Shown here piece by piece: positions 23,568 through 32,334 of a stretch of DNA of 64,000 bases. This stretch comes from Deltaproteobacteria bacterium. Lineage in GTDB: Bacteria > Myxococcota_A > Polyangia > Polyangiales > Polyangiaceae. The DNA lies in assembly GCA_016218915.1 (NCBI GenBank), contig JACRCQ010000009.1, forward strand, positions 1 through 64,000, given 5' to 3'. The position numbers were made by a program, and so were the translations under genes. The first letter of the stretch is position 1. The number at the start of each line of letters is the position of its first letter. The notes under the pieces were generated by a model that did no database searches, had not been told where the DNA came from, and saw nothing but the letters and a program-made list of their open reading frames with translations.

Positions 23568-25649
23568 ATGAATCCTCGCTCGCGCTTGGCATGGTTGCTT
23601 CCGCTCTCGACCTTGGTCGCCTTCAACGCCTTGGCCTGCTCGTCGGATTCGTCCGGCGAAGTCGCTGCCAATCCTGACAGCGGCGCCGGACAGGAAGGGG
23701 GTGCCGGCGCTGGCTCAGACGCAGGCCTCAAAGACGCGGACGCTGCACACCTGGATGCCCCTGGCATCGAAGCGGACGCGCCGCACGTGGATGCTGCGCC
23801 GCCTGTGGGCGACCTTTCGCCTCTGATCCGGATCGATCACTTTGGCTGGCGCACTGCGGACAACAAGGTCGCTGTGGTGCTCAATGCCACCGCCGGCCTG
23901 GCCGTGGAGCTGCGACGCGCCGTGGACAGCTCGACAGCGGGCTCCTTCACTGCGGGCAGCGTTCAGGTCGACGAGGACTCGGGCGACAGCTACGCCCCTG
24001 TGGACTTCTCCTCGGTCACCGAGCCTGGCGAGTTCTACCTGCTCATCCCGTCGCTGGGAGCCCGCTCGTATCCGTTCCGCATCGCCGACGATGTCTACAA
24101 CATCGTCGGAGCTGCCTCGGTCAAGGCCTACTATTACCAGCGCTGCAACCACGACAAGGCGCTGCCGTACGCAAGCGACGTCTTGGGCGGCTTCCCCGGC
24201 ATTGGCGGCCAGTGGGTGGACGGAGCCTGTCACATGACGGACAGCAGCGCCAAGGCCGGGCCTGGCTCGGACGACCACGGAGCCCTGGATGTACACGGCG
24301 GATGGCACGATGCCGGCGACTACCAGAAGACGCTCTGGGGGCGCGGCGTGCCTGAGATGCTCTTTGCGATGGAGATCAACCCGGGCGCGTGGACCGACGG
24401 CCAGCTCAACACGCCAGAGAGTGCCAACGGAATTCCGGACCTTCTCGACGAGGTCGCCTGGGAGCTGGACTTCTACGTGAGAATGCAGCGTCCGGACGGG
24501 CACTTCATGTCCTCGACCAAGGGGCACGCTGCCACGGTCACATCGCCTCCCTCTGCATCGGACGAGGAGCGCGTATACTTCGATTGCACGTCGCCCAACG
24601 GCGGCGAATGGTCTGGCGGCGGCGTCACGCTCGGGGCTGCGACCGCGAACGGGACGATGTCCGTGGCGCATGCAGCCATCGTGTACCGCGCGATCGGCCA
24701 GAATGCTCTTGCGGACAAGTACCAGCAGGCAGCGCTGGCCGGGTGGGGATGGCTCAACGGGTACACGGCCGCGAACGAGGGCGAGCGCCGGGGCAAGGCC
24801 GCCGCTGCCGCGGCTGTCTATCGCATGGATCCCACGCAAGCGTCGGCCAAGGCTTTGGTCGAGGCTTTCGACTGGTCGGGCTGGGACGGCATGTTGCCCT
24901 ACAGCGCCACGCCTTCCGAGAGCGTCATCGCTGCTGGCGCATGGCACGTGCTCGCCAACGCCGCTGCGAGCACGACCTTGAAGGACACGATCAAGACCGC
25001 AGTGGGGCAGGCGCTGGTCGATACCGCGTTCACCCAGCAAGGGGCGTACGGCGGAATGTTCGGCGACTCCTCGAACGGGTGGGACTACTCGTGGGGGAGC
25101 AACCGATCGCAGAGCCAGTACGGCGCCAACCTGATGATGGCCGTGCACTTTGGCGCACTCGGCAGCCACTCCCAGCAGGACGTCGTGGTCCTTGCCGAGA
25201 AGCACTTCCACTACATGACCGGCCTCAACCCGCTCAACATGGTCTATCTGACGAACATGGCGGCCTACGGAGGCGAGCACTCGTCGTTCCAGATCTACCA
25301 CGGGTGGTTCTCCTACACGGCAGGCGACGGCGATCACGGCAATGCGCAGTACAATGGCAAGCCGGCCAGCGTCGTCGAGCCGCTCTATCCCTACTATCCC
25401 GACGACAGCCAGACCTCGACCTTCGGGCCAGCCCCAGGGATCATTCCGGGCGGGCCGAACTACTACTACTCAGCCACCTACACGATCCCGAACAAGAACT
25501 ACCCTGCCTACGCCTACCGCGACTTCTCCGTGGGATGCGGGTGGGACGGATCCCAGTGCACTGCGGCGTCGTGGGAGATCACCGAACCCATGCAGGCCTA
25601 CCAGGGGCCGTTCGTGCTCCTGGCGTCTTTCATGATGCACGCCAACTGA
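23568..25649 (+). CDS. Glycoside hydrolase family 9 endoglucanase (cellulase), lipoprotein
   Basis: The 693-residue enzyme starts with a signal and lipobox (NALACSS, Cys ~24) and an Asp/Ala-rich linker. An Ig-like CelD_N module (IRIDHFGWRTADNKVAVVLN to RSYPFRIADD) and an (alpha/alpha)6 GH9 catalytic domain follow. The catalytic-base motif is HGGWHDAGDYQKT (about 243-255) and the catalytic-acid region is SWEITEPMQAYQGPFVLL near the C-terminus (about 668-686). HYMTGLNPLNMVYLT matches the conserved YVLGxNPxxxSYVTG region. It hydrolyses beta-1,4-glucans by inversion at the cell surface. It is the clearest evidence of cellulose or beta-glucan use here. ATG 23568 follows a short AT-rich stretch; no strong Shine-Dalgarno is seen. 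Confidence 0.92.
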   Translation: MNPRSRLAWLLPLSTLVAFNALACSSDSSGEVAANPDSGAGQEGGAGAGSDAGLKDADAAHLDAPGIEADAPHVDAAPPVGDLSPLIRIDHFGWRTADNKVAVVLNATAGLAVELRRAVDSSTAGSFTAGSVQVDEDSGDSYAPVDFSSVTEPGEFYLLIPSLGARSYPFRIADDVYNIVGAASVKAYYYQRCNHDKALPYASDVLGGFPGIGGQWVDGACHMTDSSAKAGPGSDDHGALDVHGGWHDAGDYQKTLWGRGVPEMLFAMEINPGAWTDGQLNTPESANGIPDLLDEVAWELDFYVRMQRPDGHFMSSTKGHAATVTSPPSASDEERVYFDCTSPNGGEWSGGGVTLGAATANGTMSVAHAAIVYRAIGQNALADKYQQAALAGWGWLNGYTAANEGERRGKAAAAAAVYRMDPTQASAKALVEAFDWSGWDGMLPYSATPSESVIAAGAWHVLANAAASTTLKDTIKTAVGQALVDTAFTQQGAYGGMFGDSSNGWDYSWGSNRSQSQYGANLMMAVHFGALGSHSQQDVVVLAEKHFHYMTGLNPLNMVYLTNMAAYGGEHSSFQIYHGWFSYTAGDGDHGNAQYNGKPASVVEPLYPYYPDDSQTSTFGPAPGIIPGGPNYYYSATYTIPNKNYPAYAYRDFSVGCGWDGSQCTAASWEITEPMQAYQGPFVLLASFMMHAN

Positions 25650-25661
25650 GCCTTCAGGTCG

Positions 25662-27557
25662 CTAGTCCGGCATGACCACGGTCGAGTTGACCTTGGCCAC
25701 GCCTGCGCCCGCAGGGTAGGCGTAGGAGACATAGGTCGAGACGAACGGGAACGAGGCATTGGAGCCCCAACCCCAGACGGTCACGCCGAACGGGGCATCG
25801 CTTCCGATGATGTGACGGCCATTGGAGCACCCACCCACGCTCTTGAATTTGCCTGTGACCAGATCGATGCGGGTGTACTCGTAGGGGCCGAGCGGCTGCC
25901 AGCCGGTGAGCGCGCCTGCGCAATCCAGGTTCACTTCAGCGAACCCGTTCTGCCCCTGCTTTCGAACCACGACCAGATTGGTCTCGGGATACGTCGGGTC
26001 CGTGAAGAACACGTACGACTTCATGTACTGCGCGGTGGGTACCACGTTGACGAACTCAGCGTCGCCTTCGCCGTTGAACTGGCTGCCGCCGGTCATGTGG
26101 CCGGAGATGTAGAAGGGGTGATCCGCATTCTGGCTGGCGACGACGAAGGGTTCCGCGCTCTGGAACTCCACCAGCTGGCCTGATGCGATCGTCGAAGGGG
26201 CGCCGGCGGGGGCAGCGGGTGTGTAGGACAGCTGGGTGCCATCGACCGCGCCGACGATCCGCCAGGGGACGGACTCATTGCTGCCTGCACGCCCCCGGTA
26301 GCGAACGGCAGCATACTCGTTGCCCATGGCCCGAACCGGAGGGATCTGCTGCTGTGCGGTGTCGCACGCGTCCACGCCCACAGGGATGTTCATGCAGGAG
26401 TTGCCCCCGAACACCGCAACAGGCTTGTTGGAGAGAATCGCGCTGCCGGTGAGCTCAGCGGCTTGGGAGAACTGGATGAACTGCCCCTGATCGAGCGTGT
26501 AGGTGATGGGTTGACCTGCGGGCGAGCCGGGCACCCCGGTGCCACCCTCGATCGCCGCAACCGGCTTGATCTTGACCTCTGTGCCGTCCTCGGCTGCGAG
26601 GATGTCCAGCGACGGAAGCCCCCAGTTGTTGGCGACCTCGGTCTTCGCGTAGCCATTGACGGCCACGTAGTTCACGTCCCACGCAGCTACAGGAAGCAGG
26701 AGCGTCGCGGAGGTGATGGCAGCATTCCCGCCACCGTAGGGATATATCTGATAGGCAACCACGGGGGTATCCGTGGTGATGTGGAACGCCTTGCCCCGCC
26801 CGGTGCCGTGGACGGCGGGGTCGATCTTGAGCGCCGGCGTGATGCCGGAAGGGCATGGCTCTCCGAGCGGGGGAGCAGGCTGAGGCGTCTTCACCGCCAG
26901 GAACAGGATGGCCACTTCTCCTGGCATGAGGCCGTTGACGCCGTCGTAGTTGGAGTACTGCAGCTGCGATCCCTGGCCCACGGGGATCTTGGCGAACTGC
27001 GCGATATCCAGGATCGCGCCGTTGTATTCGACCGTGATCTTCGCAGGCGACTGGGAGGTGTTCGTCACGAACGCGGCGAAGCAGGCTCCGGCCAGGATGT
27101 TGTCGAGATTCAGCGTCCAGTACTCGCAGCCGTAGTTGCCCTTGGCGTCTGCCGCCTTCTTGCACAAGTCCTCGGTGCACACCCCAGCTGCGCACTTTTC
27201 TCCGGCTGCGCATGCCTGGATCACGTTGCCATCGCAGTCGATGACGTTCAGGGAGTCCGCCGAGCACGGTGGGCATGCGTCCTGGGAGTCTTCCCCTTGA
27301 TCGGGCACGTCCGCATCGCCTCCGGATCCTCCGGAGCCACCACCACCGAGGCTCGCGTCCCCGGCAGCTCCCCCTGCGCCGCCGTCGCCTCCTGTGCCGC
27401 CCCCGCCAACGCTTCCATCCGGGTCCGAGCCCGCAGCGCCCGCTTGGCCGTTGCCTCCCTTTCCCGGGCCGGGCGTTGGACTGCCAGAGCCTCCAGCAGA
27501 GCAGCCAAGCCACACGACCATCAGCACGCCCAGCACAAGTCCGCCCCCGTGTCTCAT
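25662..27557 (-). CDS. IgGFc-binding-domain lipoprotein
   Basis: The 631-residue lipoprotein (lipobox VVWLGC) has a ~75-residue Gly/Ser/Ala linker, a short Cys-rich knot (CPPCSADSLNVIDCDGNVIQ, EKCAAGVC), then a ~480-residue beta-rich region. It matches the IgGFc_binding N-terminal domain by pieces such as GCEYWTLNLDN, FVTNTSQSPAKITVEYNG, GKAFHITTDTPVVAYQIYPY and FNGEGDAEFVNVVPTAQYMK with SYVFFTDPTYPETNLVVVR. The domain is widespread in myxobacteria, where its ligand is unknown; the name derives from an animal mucin-like protein. Its stop is only 12 bp from that of the GH9 gene (convergent). Confidence 0.88.
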   Translation of the reverse strand: MRHGGGLVLGVLMVVWLGCSAGGSGSPTPGPGKGGNGQAGAAGSDPDGSVGGGGTGGDGGAGGAAGDASLGGGGSGGSGGDADVPDQGEDSQDACPPCSADSLNVIDCDGNVIQACAAGEKCAAGVCTEDLCKKAADAKGNYGCEYWTLNLDNILAGACFAAFVTNTSQSPAKITVEYNGAILDIAQFAKIPVGQGSQLQYSNYDGVNGLMPGEVAILFLAVKTPQPAPPLGEPCPSGITPALKIDPAVHGTGRGKAFHITTDTPVVAYQIYPYGGGNAAITSATLLLPVAAWDVNYVAVNGYAKTEVANNWGLPSLDILAAEDGTEVKIKPVAAIEGGTGVPGSPAGQPITYTLDQGQFIQFSQAAELTGSAILSNKPVAVFGGNSCMNIPVGVDACDTAQQQIPPVRAMGNEYAAVRYRGRAGSNESVPWRIVGAVDGTQLSYTPAAPAGAPSTIASGQLVEFQSAEPFVVASQNADHPFYISGHMTGGSQFNGEGDAEFVNVVPTAQYMKSYVFFTDPTYPETNLVVVRKQGQNGFAEVNLDCAGALTGWQPLGPYEYTRIDLVTGKFKSVGGCSNGRHIIGSDAPFGVTVWGWGSNASFPFVSTYVSYAYPAGAGVAKVNSTVVMPD

Positions 27558-27668
27558 GCCTCATTATTGTGGCAGTCGGTGGGGGATATCAAGCCGCGGC
27601 GAAGGCTCCGTCGTCTCTCGGCCACATTTTTCCGCCCATCTTCCCCTCCGCTCACCACAGGAAGGGCC

Positions 27669-29036
27669 ATGAGGAATCGAGCGATCGCGTTGGCTCTTGG
27701 CGTGGCAGGTGCAACTTGGTGGTCAGGCTGTGAAGAAAGCAGCCCCAACCCTGGTGACGCTCCCACGGCAGGGTCTGGTGGCGCCACGGCCGACGGGGGC
27801 GGAAGCGGTGGCGGGACCGGGGGCGCAGCAGGAAGCAGCGGCAGCGCGAGCGACGCTTCGTCGGACGTGCCTTCCCAAGACAGCGGCGACGCATGCCAGA
27901 AGCTGAGCGTCGACAAGCTCAAGCCCGGAGCCGCGTCGTCTCAGGCAGCGCAGCTGATCGGAAAGTTCTCGCCCCAGATGGGCACTGGCATTGCCGATAC
28001 CTTTGCGCTCGAATTCTACCCGCAGCCGGATCCGCAGCAGCCAGGCACGTACGACCTGAGCAAGGAAGCCGACTATGGTACGTGCCAGCATTGCGTGGTC
28101 GTGTTCGTCGACGGCGTCGATGCAGGCACGGCCAAGAAGATCTTCTTCCAGGAGAGCGGCACGATGGAAGTCACGTCCATCAAGAACCCTCCCACCCTGG
28201 AGTCCTCGGGAAAGCTCTCCCAGGTCAAGCTCGTGGAAGTGACCGTGGATACGAGCCATCAATTCCACAGCACCAAGAAGCCAGGGGGCGAGTGTCTGGT
28301 CCTCGACGCGCTCTCGTGGGACACGGTCGTCGTTGCCAACCAACCCTGCGACGAGGCGGTGGACTGCGTCGACATGCTGACGAAAGTCTGCGACCCTGCG
28401 ACCCGGACGTGCGTGGATGCGCAATGCGGCCTGCACGCAAAGGGCGACTGCACTTCTGACCAGCTTTGCATCTACCAGGAAGCGGGCACCATGATCGGCG
28501 CGTGCTTCCCATCGTGTACGCCGCTGACCGGCACCTGCGCGGCCAATGCCGAATGCGTGATTGCGAGCCATGACGGGCAGGCAGGCGTGTGCAAGGAACG
28601 GGGCACAGGCGCTGCGGATTCGCAGTGCAAGAGCGACGACATCAGCACCAAGTGCGTGGCAGGCTCTGTCTGTTCCTACGACGATGCTTTCGGCAATACG
28701 CAGTACTGCCGAGCGCAATGCGACTTCTGGCAGGACACGGTCCCGTGCTCGGTATCGGGGCAGCGATGCATTCCGCCCGGAACCTGCTCGGCTGCACCAG
28801 CACCGTCCATCGCCCTCGGAGCGCTGTGCGGGTCCAGCAAGGTCGGAACCGCATGCGGCGACGACGGCGCTGCCTACCGCGGCGTGTGCGCGGGCGACCC
28901 CAAAGACCCAGGCAATGCGACCAAGAACTACTGCGCAAAGTGGTGCCGCATGCAGGCGAGCCCCTCGGACTGTGCCGCCGGGGAGCTCTGCTATGCCACG
29001 ACCGCTCCGTCGATCGGCTATTGCGGACTGCAGTGA
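27669..29036 (+). CDS. Lipoprotein with beta domain and Cys-rich modules
   Basis: The 455-residue product has a signal and lipobox (TWWSGC, Cys ~21) and a Gly/Ser/Ala linker to about residue 75. A beta domain (about 80-235, FALEFYPQPDPQQPGTYDLS) carries a Cys pair around GTCQHCVVVFVDG. Disulfide modules follow (CDEAVDCVDMLTKVCDPATR, LCIYQEAGTMIGACFPSC, SQCKSDDISTKCVAGSVCSY). The modular C-terminus is typical of secreted myxobacterial lipoproteins. Function is not recognised. It is divergent from the IgGFc-binding gene with 111 bp between starts. Confidence 0.78.
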   Translation: MRNRAIALALGVAGATWWSGCEESSPNPGDAPTAGSGGATADGGGSGGGTGGAAGSSGSASDASSDVPSQDSGDACQKLSVDKLKPGAASSQAAQLIGKFSPQMGTGIADTFALEFYPQPDPQQPGTYDLSKEADYGTCQHCVVVFVDGVDAGTAKKIFFQESGTMEVTSIKNPPTLESSGKLSQVKLVEVTVDTSHQFHSTKKPGGECLVLDALSWDTVVVANQPCDEAVDCVDMLTKVCDPATRTCVDAQCGLHAKGDCTSDQLCIYQEAGTMIGACFPSCTPLTGTCAANAECVIASHDGQAGVCKERGTGAADSQCKSDDISTKCVAGSVCSYDDAFGNTQYCRAQCDFWQDTVPCSVSGQRCIPPGTCSAAPAPSIALGALCGSSKVGTACGDDGAAYRGVCAGDPKDPGNATKNYCAKWCRMQASPSDCAAGELCYATTAPSIGYCGLQ

Positions 29037-29051
29037 GGGAGCGGCTGGCCG

Positions 29052-29948
29052 CTACTTCATCCACGGAGCTTTGCGTGCTGTCCACGGAGCGGACGGGCGA
29101 GCGCGGGGTTTGCGCGATCGCTGGAACTCCTCCATGGCAGTCGTCGCTGCGTGGCGGGTACGTGCCAACAGCGCGGGCGACAGCGACATCGGCTTGGGGC
29201 TCGGCGGGTACTTTCCAGGGGCCTGCACCACTACGTCGTCGAGGGTCACGCTGTGCTGGCCAGCTTCGATGTAGAGGACGGGAACTTTGAGCTGCATGGA
29301 TGGCGCATCCCCGCGGATCTCGCACCACCCATCGGTCCCGAGCTCTGCGGATTGAATGGCAACCGGCGTGGGATAGTCGTTGGGCGCGTAGGCGTCGAGC
29401 ACGTACGCGGCGATCGTGTCGCAAGCTCCGTTGGCTGGGGACGTGTGCAGGGTGACCGTCACCGAACCGGTCTTGGGCGAGACATAGAAGCCGTAGAGTC
29501 CTTCGCCCTGACCGAGGACCGCGCAACGAAGCCCTGTGCGGCATACCGCGCCATTGCCGAATTGCAGGGAGCCGTACCCGGTGCTTCCCCAGATCGACGA
29601 CAAGGCTCCAGACAGCTCGAAGCCTCCGTCCAGCGCGAGATTGTCCGGAGCGTCGTACTTGTCCCACAGATCGCGGACCGTGACCGTGCGAATCGGGGCG
29701 CCTCCGGATCCTGCCTGACCGCCTGCGCCACCTGCGCCCGCCTTGCCGGCAGAGCCTCCGGCGCCTGTCCCGCCGTGGCCCCCACTACCCCCTTGGCTGA
29801 CATGGGTGTCCGGCGATGCATCCTTCTGCCCATCGATGGGCGCTGGAACGCTTTCCACGGTCCCACCGCATCCCAGAGCGGACCCGATCCAAGCCGCCGC
29901 CACAGCCGTGACGAGGATGGCGATTCGAACCTGTGCTCGCGCGCTCAT
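29052..29948 (-). CDS. Lipoprotein with carbohydrate-binding-like beta domain
   Basis: The 298-residue protein has a signal and lipobox (SALGC), a Gly/Ala linker (about 55-85), and a beta-sandwich-like domain. Strands such as NLALDGGFELSGALSSIWGS, TGLRCAVLGQGEGLYGFYVS and VLYIEAGQHSVTLDDVVVQA follow the pattern of CBM_4_9/galactose-binding modules. A basic, Pro-rich tail ends the protein. ATG 29948 forms an ATGA overlap with the upstream S41 peptidase gene and has AAGGTGG upstream, so the two are co-translated. The fold similarity to the N-terminal domain of that peptidase (also an SFExY-type strand set) suggests a matching pair of surface proteins. Confidence 0.72.
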   Translation of the reverse strand: MSARAQVRIAILVTAVAAAWIGSALGCGGTVESVPAPIDGQKDASPDTHVSQGGSGGHGGTGAGGSAGKAGAGGAGGQAGSGGAPIRTVTVRDLWDKYDAPDNLALDGGFELSGALSSIWGSTGYGSLQFGNGAVCRTGLRCAVLGQGEGLYGFYVSPKTGSVTVTLHTSPANGACDTIAAYVLDAYAPNDYPTPVAIQSAELGTDGWCEIRGDAPSMQLKVPVLYIEAGQHSVTLDDVVVQAPGKYPPSPKPMSLSPALLARTRHAATTAMEEFQRSRKPRARPSAPWTARKAPWMK

Positions 29949-31987
29949 GGGCACACCACCTTTCCACAGCGAACCCAGGCCAGGGCGCGCTCGTACACCG
30001 TGTCTTTGCCGACCATCAGATCCGATTGCGCGGGCAGCACGTTGTCGTCAGGCTCTACCCCGTGGCCGATCTGCGCCTGTCCGGTCGGGTCCAGGAAGTC
30101 GCCGGACGCCAGCGACCAGAAGAAGTAGCTCGGCATCTCGTAGATCATGAACGTCGAGAATGCCCCCATGGTTCGACGTCCAAAGAGCCTCGTGTTCGCC
30201 GCTCCTTTGACCCCGAAGGGGAAGAAGTCACTGCCGCTCACGTCGCGGGCGAGCAGCACCGCAATGCGGATGTCCTCCTTGGGTGTCGTCGAGCCCACGA
30301 CGTACGATCGCGACTCGTCGTTCTTCCAGAGATCGAAGAGGCTGAGCCCGTCGGCCTGCGTGAACGGCTCATCGAAGATTCCGAGCATTCCCACGATCGA
30401 CCACGCTGCCGCGGTCTTGGGCTGCAGGGACAGCTCGGTGAGATACGCCGCCCCCTGGGGCGTCCCTCCGTCGCCTCGCCGATGGTCCAGCACCAGCCCC
30501 TTGGCCTTGGCCCGAAACGCGTCGAAGGCCGGCTTCCAGGGGTTCGCGCTCTGGTAGTCCCAGCCCGTGTCGTTCCAGATCATCCCGTAGAGGTCTTCGC
30601 CAGGCGCGCTGTCCGCGAGCAGGCCATAGTGAACGTCCTCGAAGTCGTGCGTGACCGGATCAGGATTGCCAGTTGCGAGGTGGTAGGCAGGACGGTGGTC
30701 GCACACCGGCGTGACATCCTGCTGTGAATCGTCGGCAAAGCTGGCCACGGCAATCGTCTCAGGCGCACTGCAGGATCCTGCGCCTGCCGTGCATCGGATC
30801 ACGTCGATGGTCTCCGCGTAGGATGCGATCTGCGTCGGAAGACTCTCCACCGCTCCGCTGTGCACCGTGGGATCCGTTGCCCCGTACCCGGCCCCGTCCA
30901 GACCGAGCAGCTTCTCGGCCCACGCAATCGGGTGCTGCCCGTCCACGGCCACGATTCGATCCCCGGCTTTGAGGCCCAGGTTCTTGTCAGGGCCCACGTG
31001 CGACACGAGCACATCAGCATAGGTCGCGTCCGCAGGCACGATCGAATGCGAAAGGTCACCGTCCCCTTCCACGAAGCAGACCGGGAATGCCTTGCCCCCG
31101 CGAGAGAAGAACTGCGGAATGCCATAGGGCGACGTATGCGAATCATGCAGCAGCGACACGCCCCGCGCCATCGACGACCAGAACGCCCAGGCATGGCTCG
31201 CCGTGCGCATCGTCTCCATCTCGGCTAGCGCCAGGGGCATGGCTTCCTTTCGCGTGTAGACACCACCAAAGGCGAGCCACAGCTTGCGCTCGAGCACATC
31301 GACGACGAGATCGCGCTTCGGGGCTGGTGGAAGCGGTGGCACCATCGCATCGCCGTCCTGGCAGTACCCCTGCACGCAGAATTGGCCGGCGAGGCAGGCG
31401 GACGGCTTGGAGGCCGCGCAGGGAGAGGACGGCTTGAACCCGACGGCATCTGGCACGATCTCGATCGCATCCACATCGATCTGGTCCGATGAGATGCCGA
31501 GCTCCACGTAGGGTGAGCGTGTGCCGTCGATCGAAATCGGAGGCGACTCGATCTCGACCCATCCGTCGCTGGTCATTCGCCCGGTCGGGTACAGCGATCC
31601 GAACGTCATCTTCGGCCCTGGCCCTGACTGGTAGTACGCCAGCACGTAGGGATACCAGCTCGTGCTTCCGCGCACGAAGGCCCGGATGCGCACAGCGGCT
31701 GCCTTGGGGCCGGTCTGCAGGACGATGCGTGCGGATGATTGCGAATTGGGATCAGTCGTGAGGCGCGCAAAGGACTTGCCCTCCAGCGCGTCGCCCACGA
31801 TCACCTCGATTCCTGGACCGGAAGGATAGTTCTCGAAGCTCTCGGTGAACCCCGCCCCGTCGTCGAAGAACAGCTGCCCCTTGGCGTCGAACGTGTACGC
31901 GCTCGCGCTGCCACTGGTGGCTGCGCAGACCAACGCAGCGGCCGAGGCAACCTGCAGGGTCGGAGCTCGTCGGAATCTTTGTCGCAT
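29945..31987 (-). CDS. S41-family (tricorn-type) peptidase with lectin-like N-terminus
   Basis: The 680-residue protein has a signal peptide (SAAALVCAATSGSASA), a beta-sandwich domain of ~170 residues (YTFDAKGQLFFDDGAGFTES to IDAIEIVP-type strands), a Cys-rich linker and a peptidase part. A PDZ-like piece reads LGLKAGDRIVAVDGQHPIAW. The S41 core shows KAKGLVLDHRRGDGGTPQGA and VLLARDVSGSDFFPFGVKG, where the Ser of GSD aligns with the tricorn nucleophile, then LFGRRTMGAFST. It is exported, presumably periplasmic or surface; substrates are unknown. ATG 31987 was chosen because GAGGAG precedes it and a longer frame lacks a signal. It is the first gene of a leftward pair ending at 29052. Confidence 0.78.
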   Translation of the reverse strand: MRQRFRRAPTLQVASAAALVCAATSGSASAYTFDAKGQLFFDDGAGFTESFENYPSGPGIEVIVGDALEGKSFARLTTDPNSQSSARIVLQTGPKAAAVRIRAFVRGSTSWYPYVLAYYQSGPGPKMTFGSLYPTGRMTSDGWVEIESPPISIDGTRSPYVELGISSDQIDVDAIEIVPDAVGFKPSSPCAASKPSACLAGQFCVQGYCQDGDAMVPPLPPAPKRDLVVDVLERKLWLAFGGVYTRKEAMPLALAEMETMRTASHAWAFWSSMARGVSLLHDSHTSPYGIPQFFSRGGKAFPVCFVEGDGDLSHSIVPADATYADVLVSHVGPDKNLGLKAGDRIVAVDGQHPIAWAEKLLGLDGAGYGATDPTVHSGAVESLPTQIASYAETIDVIRCTAGAGSCSAPETIAVASFADDSQQDVTPVCDHRPAYHLATGNPDPVTHDFEDVHYGLLADSAPGEDLYGMIWNDTGWDYQSANPWKPAFDAFRAKAKGLVLDHRRGDGGTPQGAAYLTELSLQPKTAAAWSIVGMLGIFDEPFTQADGLSLFDLWKNDESRSYVVGSTTPKEDIRIAVLLARDVSGSDFFPFGVKGAANTRLFGRRTMGAFSTFMIYEMPSYFFWSLASGDFLDPTGQAQIGHGVEPDDNVLPAQSDLMVGKDTVYERALAWVRCGKVVCP

Positions 31988-32334
31988 CGCATTCTCCTCG
32001 GCGCTCGCCTGAAGCACGGAACATGCCACCCAGACACACACGCGAACGACGACGATTCGTTCCGCTTCGCGCCCGCGCGTTAGCGAGCTAACAGTGGAGC
32101 GTCGGCAGGGGCACGATGCTCGGCTCCTGCATGCGCGCACCGCACCTGCGGTGATTCCCGGACTCGGTCCAACACTGTTCCGAACAGTGTTGCCAGCGCT
32201 CCAAGCGGCAATTCAAGATGTTTGCGAGCTGTGGAGTGTTCGGCCCCAGGGGACGGTCAGAGCGCGTTCGCCCCGATTTCAAGCCTTCTTTTCGCTCAGC
32301 GGCTGGCGGTGTGGTTCTTGCTGTGAGCCCTTCC
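31988..32334. other. Divergent promoter region, 347 bp
   Basis: No gene was recognised between the divergent S41 peptidase and NHL-like lipoprotein genes. It contains the 21-bp palindrome at 32171-32191. An in-frame extension of the rightward gene back to 32218 exists but adds an unstructured leader, so the later ATG was preferred. Confidence 0.55.
32171..32191. promoter_or_regulatory. 21-bp palindrome, candidate operator
   Basis: The arms AACACTGTTC (32171-32180) and GAACAGTGTT (32182-32191) are perfect inverted repeats around a single C. A dyad of this length in a divergent intergenic region is typical of a TetR-like or other dimeric repressor operator. It is 184 bp from the leftward and 144 bp from the rightward start codon. 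Confidence 0.6.

Noticed and set aside
23715..25337. 540-codon leftward frame
   Set aside because: Antisense to the GH9 gene; no motifs and composition typical of a shadow frame in high-GC DNA.
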